This document shows positions 15,381 through 22,938 of a stretch of DNA of 28,357 nucleotides, piece by piece. This stretch comes from a virus. The position numbers were made by a program, and so were the translations under genes. The notes under the pieces are model-generated. The model searched no databases, was not told the origin of the DNA, and saw only the letters and a program-made list of their open reading frames with translations. The stretch is from IMG/VR virus record IMGVR_UViG_3300042520_000477, positions 1-28,357 of that record. One strand, written 5' to 3'. Each line of letters begins with the position of its first letter. The first letter of the stretch is position 1.

Positions 15381-18300
15381 CGAAGTTCTGCTCCTCGCCT
15401 GAGTAGTCGTCGAGTAGGTCGCTGTCCCAAATCTCTTCCCACACGCCCTCGATCTTGGCTGTGTCTTCTTCCGACAGCCAGCCGTCGAGCGACGGCATGC
15501 CTGGGTACTCCGAGCGGCTGTCTGTGCCGAATCGCTTGGAGAACCGATCGAAGAGTTTGTTTTGCGGGCTCGACCTGTCGGTGATATCGAGCGAGACGTC
15601 AACGTCGTCGCCGTTGCCTGCCCACCAGCGAGTGCCCTCGCGGGTCGCGTGCAAGTCCAAGAGAGTCTTGGCGTGCGACAGGTCAGGAGGCAACTTCGCT
15701 GCTACGTGAGCCGGGATGGGAGCGTCGAACCCCATGCGAGGCCAGATGGTGTATCCCCTGTAGTAGTTGCCCTTTTCGCCTGCTGCGTTCAGATGGACGC
15801 GTGTGACGCCAGCCTTGCGTGCTGCCTCGACGCTAGAGACCATCGCACGATAGAACTCGCGTGCAGCGGTCTGACGCTTCGCCGGGTCTTTCCTAACGCT
15901 TTCCGCGACGGTGATCATGTTGTGGTAGATGTTCAGTGACGTCTCTCCAGTGATCGATGACTTCTTCGCTCCCACCACAGAGGAGCCACTGAGGCCGTCC
16001 TTCACGCCTGCGATGTCTCGCGAATAGTCGACGAACAGCGGGATCACGCCAGAGCCTGCGAACGGCTGATCGTTCTTGAACTCAGGGGCAGGCCTCACGT
16101 AGACAGTCTCGCCGCCTGCGTTGGCTCCAGACATATCGAGCAACTGCGATGGTGTCACGCCAACTGAATCGAGAGACTTGGCGACTTGTTTCGGCGCAGA
16201 GATGCCGACTGCCGCATACTTGCCCGCACCATCGAACGGAGGATCGCCCTTGCCATTCTCCCAGTCGTGCTTCCCGTTGGAGTCGCTGATGCTCTCGGAG
16301 AACTGAGACGACTTCGCAGGAGCAGCAGCGGTTGAGGTACTCCCATCCTTCGCGCAGTCGTTGCCGCTACCGAACTTGCCGCTATCGTCGCGTCCGCAGT
16401 CTGCGGAGCGGGACTGGGTGAGTGGTTTTCTTGGAGTGAAAGAGTACGAAAAGCCAGGGAGCCGTGACGCGAGCGTCTCATTTACTTTGTCGATGATTGA
16501 CGAGATAGTTGCATCTGAGTAACTGCCGTCGGACTCCATCCGATCCACGGTGTCGCTGTAAGCCATCTCCCAACTATCACGCAGATGCTTTGGAGTAAAT
16601 GTTTTTCCTGTGGTCGGCCTTGAAATCTGATAGAAGCCATCCGGCCCTACAGTTGTTACCGATATTGCGTTGCCCCACCCAAGCATTCCCCAGTCTGAGT
16701 CGCTGGGGCCAAACGTCTCCTTTGAGTCTGGGTGCGTGTGAATCTGATGAAAAGGCCTGTCTCCGGTAAGGAGTTGGAGAGGAATCTCGACGTGTGCATC
16801 AAACACGTCCGCAGACTCGCCGACAGCCTTTCCCCTGTCTTGGTGGATCACCTCTCCTGTTTGTGCGTCAATGATCGCCTGATGCTCTGCTTTATCCGAC
16901 GAAGCCAAGTCGTAAAACTTAGAGATGATGGGAGTTGACGATGACGGAGCGTGGCTGTTTGCTGTCGTGGAAGAGGCAGCGGTTGCCTGACCGCCACTCC
17001 CGCCGCCTGTGTCTGGTGCCGTCTTCTCGTTTGACCCGCAGTCGTTTCTGATGCCGCCGCCGTCCCCTGTCGGGCAGAAGGCGCGGCTCGACTTTGAATA
17101 CCTGGGATGGTCAGCGTGCAGGAGATCATTGTCCCCGACGTACTTGGCGTTCTCCGGACGACCCCTGCGGGCAAGAGTCAGGAAAGCGTTGACCCTCGCC
17201 ATCGCCCACTGGTCTCTCGTCATTCCAGGCCTGTGACTCACAGAGAAGGCGCCTGCCCCTCTCCGGAAGACAGCCTTGAGTGAAGGAACGCGAACGCGTG
17301 TCCAGTTGGGCTTGTCTGATTTCTCCATAGCGGAGTTGTGCTCTTCCGCCTTTGACTTGAGTGCAGCAACCGTCGAGTCTTTGAGTTCGATATCGCCAGA
17401 CTTTCCGGATGCTGAACCCTCTGCGTTTTTGTCTGAGCCAGTGATGCGGTCCTTCTTAGGTGCGGGTGCGTCTCCGCGAACCTCGGCATCGTTGCCCTCG
17501 CCCGTGGGGCAGAAGTCGCGGAAGTCTGTCTTGGCATTCCTTGGAGGCTTCGATGGGTCCTTTGCGTTTCCATACTTTGGAACGCGAACGAAGACCGTGT
17601 TGCCAACGCTGACCGAGTCGACTCCACCAGTGACTTCCTTGCCGGTCCGCTTATCGTAGTAGTACGTGGCCGTCTTCGGGTTGTATCCGACCGGAGTCCA
17701 CGAATCGATGTCGGCAGGGACCTCACGACTGGGGTCGAAGTTTCCCTTTACTGTCGAGTGGGTGTTCTTGTTGGTCTTCCCCCTGCCGATCTTCGTGGCA
17801 GCAGTCTCGCCGACCTTGAACGACACGTCTCCCTTCAGGCGAATGATCGAGTCATAACCGATCGCCGTTCCGACGCCAGCGCCTCCGACGTGCTCATGAG
17901 CCGTCACGACGTACGTGTCGTGGTTCTCGTACGCAGAGATGTCGATGCGGAGGTCGATCGGGTATCCGGCGGGAAGTTCGCGGTGGGCTCCGACTTTATC
18001 CTGCTGCGACGACTTCAGGGACGTCGTGATATCACTGTCGCTTGGTACAGATATGAAGTCCGAGTTCTTCGTCTTTCCTACCGACGAGAAGCCCTCATAA
18101 GACGCGAGAGACTTGTCGCCTGCTGAGATGTCGCCGGTGCCCTTGTCGCTTGATGAGCAGTCGTTCTTCACGCCGCCGCCGGTTCCTGTTGGGCAGAAGG
18201 CGCGAGAGTCTTTCTTTGGATGATTGTTCAGGACGATCCACTCCGACTCCTGAAAGTCATCAGTTCCGTCCCCAAGTCTTCCAAATCGAGAGAGGTCGAG

Positions 18301-21300
18301 CCCGGTGGCATTTTCCAGTGTGTAAACAGCCCCGCCGTACGTTTTCGCCCACTTCTCTGCGACCGTCTTGCTTGATGTCCAGCCAAGCAGCGTTGAGTCG
18401 TTGTCGCTTGGCGGCTTGTCGTCGCCCCTGTAGAGCGTCGGCGCAGGGGTCGAGTTGTGAATGACTTCATTCAAGAGAGCCTTGGCCTGCTCTCGCATCT
18501 TCGAACCTGACGCAGAAGATGGCGATGACTTACCACCGACCTCGTCTTTCAAGTGAAGATCGATTTCAGACGTGAACCCTTTCCATCTGGCGACGGCAGA
18601 CTTCAGAAGACCGTCACCTGATCCGCATGAGTTGTCGAGCCCGCCGCCGCTTCCGGTGGGGCAGAAGGCGCGAGACTCGATCGTGTATTCAATCTCGTCG
18701 AAATCATGAGATCGACCGATCACGCGAGCGATGATTCCCTTGGAGTCAATCTCAAGCGGCTTGACCTTCTTAATCTCAGTCAGCGGATACCCATGCTTGC
18801 CGTCTTTTCCGATGTAGTGAGGAGAGTCTGTCGACACTCGATGCTTTTCGTAATCATCATCGAACTCCTTTTTTGTTTTGTAGAACTTCGGCTCGCCTAC
18901 CTTCATCGTTCCGACGAGAGTCGCCTTGCCTTTTCCGGTCCTGACGATGCCGACAGTCTTTCCGACGTACGGACGTAGCGAGTCTGTTGGGCGAGTCTCG
19001 ATAGTTTTCTCGCCAGACAGAATCTGGCCAGTGAAGTCTTGGTCCTTGTCGTTGATATTGATGCCAATCTGGCAAGTGTTCCCCGACGCGAACTTGCCAT
19101 CGGACTCTCGCTCGCACGAACGGGCCTCGTCGCCAGTTGGGCAGAAGGCGCGAGACTCTTTCGCCGATCGCTTCGTTGCTTTCTCAGCAAGAGCAATCAC
19201 CCGATCGGCGAAGTCTTCGTCCGAGATGCCAGCAGTCGCGTACGCATAGAGCATCTGCTCCCTGCCGCCGAGTGCGTAGTCGTCGAACTCAGTCTCCTGG
19301 CGACCGTCTTCAAGGCTTCGCTTCTCGCCCCTGACTTTCTTGGCAGCCGGAAGCCTGCTTTCCTTGTCGGCGGCAAGTCTCGCTATGGTGTCAGAGTACA
19401 GCGAGAGCGATCCGACGCTGGTGACCGTCTTCGCGCCAGCGGCTGCGTACGCGTCCTGCTCGTCCTGCCAGAGAATGTCCTGCATGTAGGCGACTGGCTG
19501 GCCAGCCTTGCGTGCTGCCTCCCTGGCCACCGCGATCATATTTGAGCGACGCGTGCCGCTTCCTGGGTCTCCCATGAGCGACACGTCGTTGTCGACGATG
19601 TTCTTGGCAACCTTGTTCAGCCTTCCGGCGACGCCCTTCTTCTCCTTATAGTCCCCAGCGGCATAGTGCCTGAGCCTTGCAGACGCCCAGATGCGAACGA
19701 CGTCCGGAACGATTCCGGTGCTCTTCATCTGGTTCGCGGCCTTGAGCAGTTCGTTGCCGTCGACGCCGTGTAACTGATCTGCCGATGCGTTACCTACTTC
19801 GGCGACGAGTTTGTCGGCGTGCCTCTTGCCGCTTTCGGCGCTGGCTGGCTTGACTAGTTCGCCAGAGATTCTCCCCCAGGTCCTCGTCCACCAGATGTCG
19901 GCAGTGAGATGGTCGAGTTCGCCGTTGTTGTTCGCGAAGAAGGTGCCGACCTTTGGCCCGAACGTGCAGAAGAGAGGGACCTCCTCCCCGACAAGATACG
20001 ATCCAGGCTTCCACGTCAGGTCGTCGTCATTGCCGCCGAAGATGTCTCCGAAGAACTCTTCGAAGTCTCCAGACTTCATGACCGTGTTCGTGAACAGTTC
20101 TCTGGTCTTTGCGAGACCAGCATTCACGTCTACCGTTCCGTCAGTGCGACGCCCCAGTCGATCGACGATCGCCTGATATCGGCCAAGTCCGCTGATGATC
20201 GAGCCGCCAGTGACTCCAAACTTTGTCGACGTCGTGACTCGACCGTCTCCACGGAAGAACTTCTGGAGCAGCGAGTCTGTTCGCTGCATGTTTCCAAACG
20301 GACTGGCATTCGGGCTCGTCAGGGCCTGCAAAGCACGGAACAAGTGCTCCGCATTCTCTGTATCAATGCTGGTTCCGTCTTTGAGTCTTCCGCCCTTAAT
20401 CTCTGGGGTAATCTCGCTATAGACTTCGATCTGCCTAGCACGCTCTTCTGGAGAGTAGAACGCTGGCCTGATGCCGCGATCGGTGGCAGTCTGAACTTGA
20501 TGAACAAGCGACGAAGTGATGTATGACCGCGATGTGCTGTCGAGTTTCTTGCCTGTATTGATTGCAGCACCGCGTTCAGGTGCCTGCTGCTCGACGAGAT
20601 GCCTTCCGACCTCGACAGTTCCGACGTATTCAGTGCCTTTCGGGAACTCGTAGATCGAGCCGTCGTCGCGGGAGCCTAGGCTTGTGCTGATGATTCTCTT
20701 CCCGTCGTCGCTCCTGACGGTCGCCGGAACGGCAACAGCACTCTGAGTGACTGATGCCAGCGACGTGCCGGGTGTCCAGACAATGGACGGCTTCTTGCCA
20801 GCATCTGGCTTGCTCGATCCGCCGCCGCCGCCTCCCGCACCGCAGTCGTTGTCTGGCCCAAACCTTCCGCCTTCTTGTCTGTCAGAGTCGTCGCAGGCGC
20901 GGCTCTCGATCAGGTCTTCAATCCACTCCTCCATGCTGCGAGACTTGTTCCGCTCGCGGAGTCTCGGGAGCCGGTCCTTCTTCTCTTTGAACTTCTTGTA
21001 TCCCAGGCTGGACTTGTCGTTGAAGTCTAGCGAGAGCGCGATGTTGCCGCCGTTCTCGTCCCACCAGCGGTCTCCTTCCGTGATGGAGATCAGTTGCTGG
21101 ATTGTGATGGGCTTCGCACGCAACCCGCGAAGGATCGCAGATGCCGGGACTCGCGTTGCAAACAAGTCTGGCCTGTGCTTCCGCCAGACTTGCTCGACGA
21201 TGTGCGAAGGAATCTCTCGCTGTGTTCGCTCCGGAATCTCGCCATCGAAACCGAACTGCGGCCAGAGCCTGTAGCCCTTCATGACTCGCGAAGCGTCGCC

Positions 21301-22938
21301 GACGGCTTCCATGGATGCGGTGGCGAAGCCTAGATCGTCAGCGCGAGCCATGGACTCGACGACTCGCTGCATCATGATGCTCGTCACCCTGGCAACGTCG
21401 CGATCAGAAGACCTGTCGAGTTCTTTGGGGACGAGCCCCTCAAAAGCGAGATGCGACTGCGGCCTTCCTTCGTCGTCGAAGAACTGGGTGATCACCGTCT
21501 GCGTGTGAACAGAACCGGCGTAGTCCTCTGTCGTGCTCACCGGGATGGCTAGGTTCACGGTCACGAAGTCATCGCCACCGGCAAACACGGCGACGTCTCC
21601 GCGTCGAACCACCCCGCCGCCAAGCGTGACGAGATCGTCCATCGTCGGGATGCCGATGTTCTTCATCGCCTCTTGGGTCATCTGCGGATCGGAGATCGAG
21701 AAGGAATCCAGCACGTCGCCGCCGGTGACTGGCGGTGCCTTGTCCAACTGATCGTAGGTCATGCTGATCGGCTTCCGCTCGCTCTTCCAGTCGTCGGACG
21801 CCTTGGCTGTACCAACAGACGACGGGGGACAGTCGTTCTTCTGACCGCCGCCTTCTCCGGTGGCGCAGTACGCACGAATCTCGGCCCACGCCTGATCCAT
21901 GACGTCGGCAGACTCTGCGTCGAAGAACGCTTCGAACATGTCGATCGAGCGTGACGAGAACTTGGCTTGCAGCGACTTGAAGCGATTCCAGCCTGGGCTC
22001 TCGGAGTCTCCGATGTCGAGAGTCATCTCGATCTCAGAGCCGTTCTGCTCCCACCACTTCTGGCCCTCTTCGGTCTCGTAGAGAGCCTGGACGGTCAACT
22101 TCCCCTTCTTGACCTCGTCCTGAGCCCGTGGAGATAGAGCCGCCTTGGGTATCCTGCTTCCGTACGAGTTGAATAAGCCAGTAGCCAGCGTGTACGTCGG
22201 CGTGATTTTGCTTCTCGGAATGACGCCGTCGAAGCCCAGCCTCGGCCAGATGCGGTACCCCTTGAAGTCGCTGTGCCCGCTGCTGCCAGCGGCGATCATC
22301 TCGACGCGATCGACTCCGATCTTCTCGGCTTGCGTGATGCTATCGACGGTCCCCTTCATCATCTGACGAGCCACTGAGAACTGAGCGTTCTTCTGCGCCT
22401 CTTCGCTCACCTTGAGCATCACATACGTCATCGAGAGCGTCTGGTCTTCTGGGTCTCGGTGCAGCGACGCAGCAGTGCTCACGGCTGACTTGATGCCGTT
22501 CACAGACATGCTGTTGACGACAGTCACCCTGTCAGACACGACACGCTCAGGTGTGTCGGAAGACATGAACTCCATGATGTCTTTGAGACCGCCATGTGAG
22601 ATGGTGATATCAGAGTCTGGAGTGACGGCAGCGCACGCCTTGACAGCCTGATCGAGCGTGACTCCGATTTCCTTCAGGGAGTCGGCTGTCAGTTCTCCAT
22701 CTACGATCGTGACGGACTCTGCTCCAGCAAGAGACTTCGCAGGCGGCTTCGTCGCGAGTTGTTTAGCAGAGTAAGAGACCGTCTCCTGTTTCGACTTCCA
22801 CGCAGAGGTCGCCCTAGGTGCTGCCGTTGACGTTCCTGCATCTGACGAGGAGCAGTCGTTCTTGATGCCGCCGCCGTCGCCAGTGGCGCAGAACGCTCTG
22901 TACTCTTCCTGCGAGAATCCTTCCTCTAGGAAGATCAT
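15367..22938 (-). CDS. Giant modular polyvalent protein with cysteine-motif linkers
   Basis: This 2523-residue protein begins MIFLEEGFSQEEYRAFCATG; its ATG overlaps the portal stop by four bases, so translation is coupled to the portal. Nine two-cysteine motifs (residues 14, 355, 680, 1263, 1423, 1579, 1807, 1952, 2177) mark unit borders. In order the units are: repeat domain copy 1; copy 2; a 550-residue unit of unknown family; an ASCH-like domain; an ADP-ribosyltransferase-like domain; a 200-residue unit with a Y-Y-Y-D-K-R-T-G-K-x-V signature; a short domain with F-R-R-G-A-G-A-F-S-V-S-H-R-P-G; a JAMM metalloprotease-like domain; repeat domain copy 3. No signal peptide or structural phage domain was seen. 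The mix of small effector-like domains in one chain is what is described for phage polyvalent proteins. Delivery with the virion is inference. Confidence 0.88.
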   Translation of the reverse strand: MIFLEEGFSQEEYRAFCATGDGGGIKNDCSSSDAGTSTAAPRATSAWKSKQETVSYSAKQLATKPPAKSLAGAESVTIVDGELTADSLKEIGVTLDQAVKACAAVTPDSDITISHGGLKDIMEFMSSDTPERVVSDRVTVVNSMSVNGIKSAVSTAASLHRDPEDQTLSMTYVMLKVSEEAQKNAQFSVARQMMKGTVDSITQAEKIGVDRVEMIAAGSSGHSDFKGYRIWPRLGFDGVIPRSKITPTYTLATGLFNSYGSRIPKAALSPRAQDEVKKGKLTVQALYETEEGQKWWEQNGSEIEMTLDIGDSESPGWNRFKSLQAKFSSRSIDMFEAFFDAESADVMDQAWAEIRAYCATGEGGGQKNDCPPSSVGTAKASDDWKSERKPISMTYDQLDKAPPVTGGDVLDSFSISDPQMTQEAMKNIGIPTMDDLVTLGGGVVRRGDVAVFAGGDDFVTVNLAIPVSTTEDYAGSVHTQTVITQFFDDEGRPQSHLAFEGLVPKELDRSSDRDVARVTSIMMQRVVESMARADDLGFATASMEAVGDASRVMKGYRLWPQFGFDGEIPERTQREIPSHIVEQVWRKHRPDLFATRVPASAILRGLRAKPITIQQLISITEGDRWWDENGGNIALSLDFNDKSSLGYKKFKEKKDRLPRLRERNKSRSMEEWIEDLIESRACDDSDRQEGGRFGPDNDCGAGGGGGGSSKPDAGKKPSIVWTPGTSLASVTQSAVAVPATVRSDDGKRIISTSLGSRDDGSIYEFPKGTEYVGTVEVGRHLVEQQAPERGAAINTGKKLDSTSRSYITSSLVHQVQTATDRGIRPAFYSPEERARQIEVYSEITPEIKGGRLKDGTSIDTENAEHLFRALQALTSPNASPFGNMQRTDSLLQKFFRGDGRVTTSTKFGVTGGSIISGLGRYQAIVDRLGRRTDGTVDVNAGLAKTRELFTNTVMKSGDFEEFFGDIFGGNDDDLTWKPGSYLVGEEVPLFCTFGPKVGTFFANNNGELDHLTADIWWTRTWGRISGELVKPASAESGKRHADKLVAEVGNASADQLHGVDGNELLKAANQMKSTGIVPDVVRIWASARLRHYAAGDYKEKKGVAGRLNKVAKNIVDNDVSLMGDPGSGTRRSNMIAVAREAARKAGQPVAYMQDILWQDEQDAYAAAGAKTVTSVGSLSLYSDTIARLAADKESRLPAAKKVRGEKRSLEDGRQETEFDDYALGGREQMLYAYATAGISDEDFADRVIALAEKATKRSAKESRAFCPTGDEARSCERESDGKFASGNTCQIGININDKDQDFTGQILSGEKTIETRPTDSLRPYVGKTVGIVRTGKGKATLVGTMKVGEPKFYKTKKEFDDDYEKHRVSTDSPHYIGKDGKHGYPLTEIKKVKPLEIDSKGIIARVIGRSHDFDEIEYTIESRAFCPTGSGGGLDNSCGSGDGLLKSAVARWKGFTSEIDLHLKDEVGGKSSPSSASGSKMREQAKALLNEVIHNSTPAPTLYRGDDKPPSDNDSTLLGWTSSKTVAEKWAKTYGGAVYTLENATGLDLSRFGRLGDGTDDFQESEWIVLNNHPKKDSRAFCPTGTGGGVKNDCSSSDKGTGDISAGDKSLASYEGFSSVGKTKNSDFISVPSDSDITTSLKSSQQDKVGAHRELPAGYPIDLRIDISAYENHDTYVVTAHEHVGGAGVGTAIGYDSIIRLKGDVSFKVGETAATKIGRGKTNKNTHSTVKGNFDPSREVPADIDSWTPVGYNPKTATYYYDKRTGKEVTGGVDSVSVGNTVFVRVPKYGNAKDPSKPPRNAKTDFRDFCPTGEGNDAEVRGDAPAPKKDRITGSDKNAEGSASGKSGDIELKDSTVAALKSKAEEHNSAMEKSDKPNWTRVRVPSLKAVFRRGAGAFSVSHRPGMTRDQWAMARVNAFLTLARRGRPENAKYVGDNDLLHADHPRYSKSSRAFCPTGDGGGIRNDCGSNEKTAPDTGGGSGGQATAASSTTANSHAPSSSTPIISKFYDLASSDKAEHQAIIDAQTGEVIHQDRGKAVGESADVFDAHVEIPLQLLTGDRPFHQIHTHPDSKETFGPSDSDWGMLGWGNAISVTTVGPDGFYQISRPTTGKTFTPKHLRDSWEMAYSDTVDRMESDGSYSDATISSIIDKVNETLASRLPGFSYSFTPRKPLTQSRSADCGRDDSGKFGSGNDCAKDGSTSTAAAPAKSSQFSESISDSNGKHDWENGKGDPPFDGAGKYAAVGISAPKQVAKSLDSVGVTPSQLLDMSGANAGGETVYVRPAPEFKNDQPFAGSGVIPLFVDYSRDIAGVKDGLSGSSVVGAKKSSITGETSLNIYHNMITVAESVRKDPAKRQTAAREFYRAMVSSVEAARKAGVTRVHLNAAGEKGNYYRGYTIWPRMGFDAPIPAHVAAKLPPDLSHAKTLLDLHATREGTRWWAGNGDDVDVSLDITDRSSPQNKLFDRFSKRFGTDSRSEYPGMPSLDGWLSEEDTAKIEGVWEEIWDSDLLDDYSGEEQNFDVDS
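15514..16221 (-). other. GNAT-like repeat domain, copy 3
   Basis: Residues 2240-2475, with Y-R-G-Y-T-I-W-P-R-M-G-F-D-A-P-I-P (2393-2409), E-G-T-R-W-W-A-G-N-G (2434-2443) and V-S-L-D-I-T-D-R-S-S (2448-2457). It ends the protein and is separated from copies 1 and 2 by about 1600 residues of unrelated units. Confidence 0.65.
16354..16410 (-). repeat. Cys motif G9 (form B)
   Basis: Giant protein residues 2177-2195, RSADCGRDDSGKFGSGNDC, between the JAMM-like domain and repeat domain copy 3. Confidence 0.85.
16444..16926 (-). other. JAMM/MPN metalloprotease-like domain
   Basis: Residues 2005-2165 contain I-H-T-H-P (His2067, His2069) and then P-S-D-S-D-W (Ser2079, Asp2082). This gives H-x-H-P-x(8)-S-x-x-D, the zinc site of JAB/MPN/JAMM isopeptidases. 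An upstream Glu expected for catalysis is likely E-V near 2029 but cannot be fixed by eye. Targets would be peptide or isopeptide bonds. Confidence 0.82.
17038..17085 (-). repeat. Cys motif G8 (form A)
   Basis: Giant protein residues 1952-1967, RAFCPTGDGGGIRNDC, followed by P-D-T-G-G-G-S-G-G. That same linker follows motif P2 in the portal fusion. Confidence 0.9.
17104..17391 (-). other. Recurring phage head-associated small domain
   Basis: Residues 1850-1945 include A-V-F-R-R-G-A-G-A-F-S-V-S-H-R-P-G (1889-1905), then Q-W-A-M-A-R-V-N-A-F-L and N-A-K-Y-V-G-D-N-D-L-L. This looks like a conserved domain found in phage head-region proteins, name unknown to me. The run of basic, aromatic and small residues suggests a compact fold. 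Confidence 0.6.
17470..17520 (-). repeat. Cys motif G7 (degenerate)
   Basis: Giant protein residues 1807-1823, RDFCPTGEG then NDAEVRGD. The first half is kept; the Gly run and second Cys are lost. Confidence 0.65.
17539..18141 (-). other. Polyvalent-type unit with YYYDKRTGK signature
   Basis: Residues 1600-1800 include T-Y-V-V-T-A-H-E-H-V-G-G (1675-1686), G-Y-D-S-I-I-R-L-K-G (1694-1703) and V-G-Y-N-P-K-T-A-T-Y-Y-Y-D-K-R-T-G-K-E-V (1750-1769). The last segment resembles a recurring block in phage multidomain proteins. No enzyme motif was seen. Confidence 0.55.
18157..18204 (-). repeat. Cys motif G6 (form A)
   Basis: Giant protein residues 1579-1594, RAFCPTGTGGGVKNDC, directly after the ADP-ribosyltransferase-like domain. 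Confidence 0.9.
18223..18507 (-). other. ADP-ribosyltransferase-like domain (R-S-E type)
   Basis: Residues 1478-1572 hold L-Y-R-G (Arg1504), L-G-W-T-S-S-K-T-V-A-E-K-W-A (Ser near 1522) and Q-E-S-E-W-I-V-L (Glu1564 and Glu1566). The order Arg, Ser-Thr-Ser-like, Glu-x-Glu is the NAD-binding and catalytic layout of mono-ADP-ribosyltransferases; Glu-x-Glu enzymes usually modify arginine. At about 95 residues it is short but complete in motifs. T4 Alt is a head-packaged enzyme of this class. Confidence 0.82.
18625..18672 (-). repeat. Cys motif G5 (form A)
   Basis: Giant protein residues 1423-1438, RAFCPTGSGGGLDNSC, between the ASCH-like and ADP-ribosyltransferase-like domains. Confidence 0.9.
18739..19071 (-). 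other. ASCH-like domain
   Basis: Residues 1290-1400 have F-T-G-Q-I-L-S-G-E-K-T-I-E-T-R-P (1302-1317), which matches the G-x-K-T-x-E-x-R signature of ASCH domains, then a strand pair V-G-I-V-R-T-G-K-G-K-A-T-L-V-G. ASCH folds are related to PUA and bind or act on nucleic acid or modified nucleosides. The specific role here is unknown. Confidence 0.75.
19072..19152 (-). repeat. Cys motif G4 (form A head joined to form B)
   Basis: Giant protein residues 1263-1289: a form A start RAFCPTGDE runs directly into a full form B, RSCERESDGKFASGNTC. This looks like a recombination junction between two motif copies. Confidence 0.8.
19174..20826 (-). other. 550-residue unit of unknown family
   Basis: Residues 705-1255 form the largest unit without an inner Cys motif. 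Notable segments are L-T-A-D-I-W-W-T-R-T-W-G-R-I-S-G (1011-1026), a G-D-P-G-S-G-T-R-R-S-N-M stretch (1123-1134), and Y-M-Q-D-I-L-W-Q-D-E-Q-D-A-Y-A-A-A-G-A (1151-1169), like the L-Q-x-x-L-W-x-x-E...G-A pattern of large polyvalent-protein domains. G-D-P-G-S-G-T is P-loop-like but lacks the Lys. I cannot assign a reaction. Confidence 0.55.
20842..20901 (-). repeat. Cys motif G3 (form B, extended)
   Basis: Giant protein residues 680-699, RACDDSD...GGRFGPDNDC, 20 residues, followed by a Gly/Ser linker. It lies between copy 2 and the 550-residue unit. Confidence 0.8.
20974..21726 (-). other. GNAT-like repeat domain, copy 2
   Basis: Residues 405-655, with M-K-G-Y-R-L-W-P-Q-F-G-F-D-G-E-I-P (553-569), E-G-D-R-W-W-D-E-N-G (621-630) and L-S-L-D-F-N-D-K-S-S (635-644). 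The spacing of the three marker segments matches copies 1 and 3 within a few residues, so these are diverged duplicates. Confidence 0.65.
21829..21876 (-). repeat. Cys motif G2 (form A)
   Basis: Giant protein residues 355-370, RAYCATGEGGGQKNDC, between repeat domain copies 1 and 2. Confidence 0.9.
21949..22731 (-). other. GNAT-like repeat domain, copy 1
   Basis: Residues 70-330 of the giant protein. The marker segments are F-K-G-Y-R-I-W-P-R-L-G-F-D-G-V-I-P (226-241), then E-E-G-Q-K-W-W-E-Q-N-G (290-300) and M-T-L-D-I-G-D-x-E-S (305-314). The G-Y-x-x-W-P-x-x-G-F segment resembles the C-terminal part of GNAT acetyltransferases (GY...GF). The fold assignment is tentative, but the likeness to copies 2 and 3 is clear. 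Confidence 0.65.
22852..22899 (-). repeat. Cys motif G1 (form A)
   Basis: Giant protein residues 14-29, RAFCATGDGGGIKNDC, almost at the N-terminus, so the protein starts with a motif as if it continued the portal chain. Confidence 0.9.

Noticed and set aside
15381-15602. Longer start of the protease fusion at 15602
   Set aside because: The added 74 residues overlap the end of the giant protein and look like its out-of-frame shadow; ATG 15380 has GAGGAG upstream.
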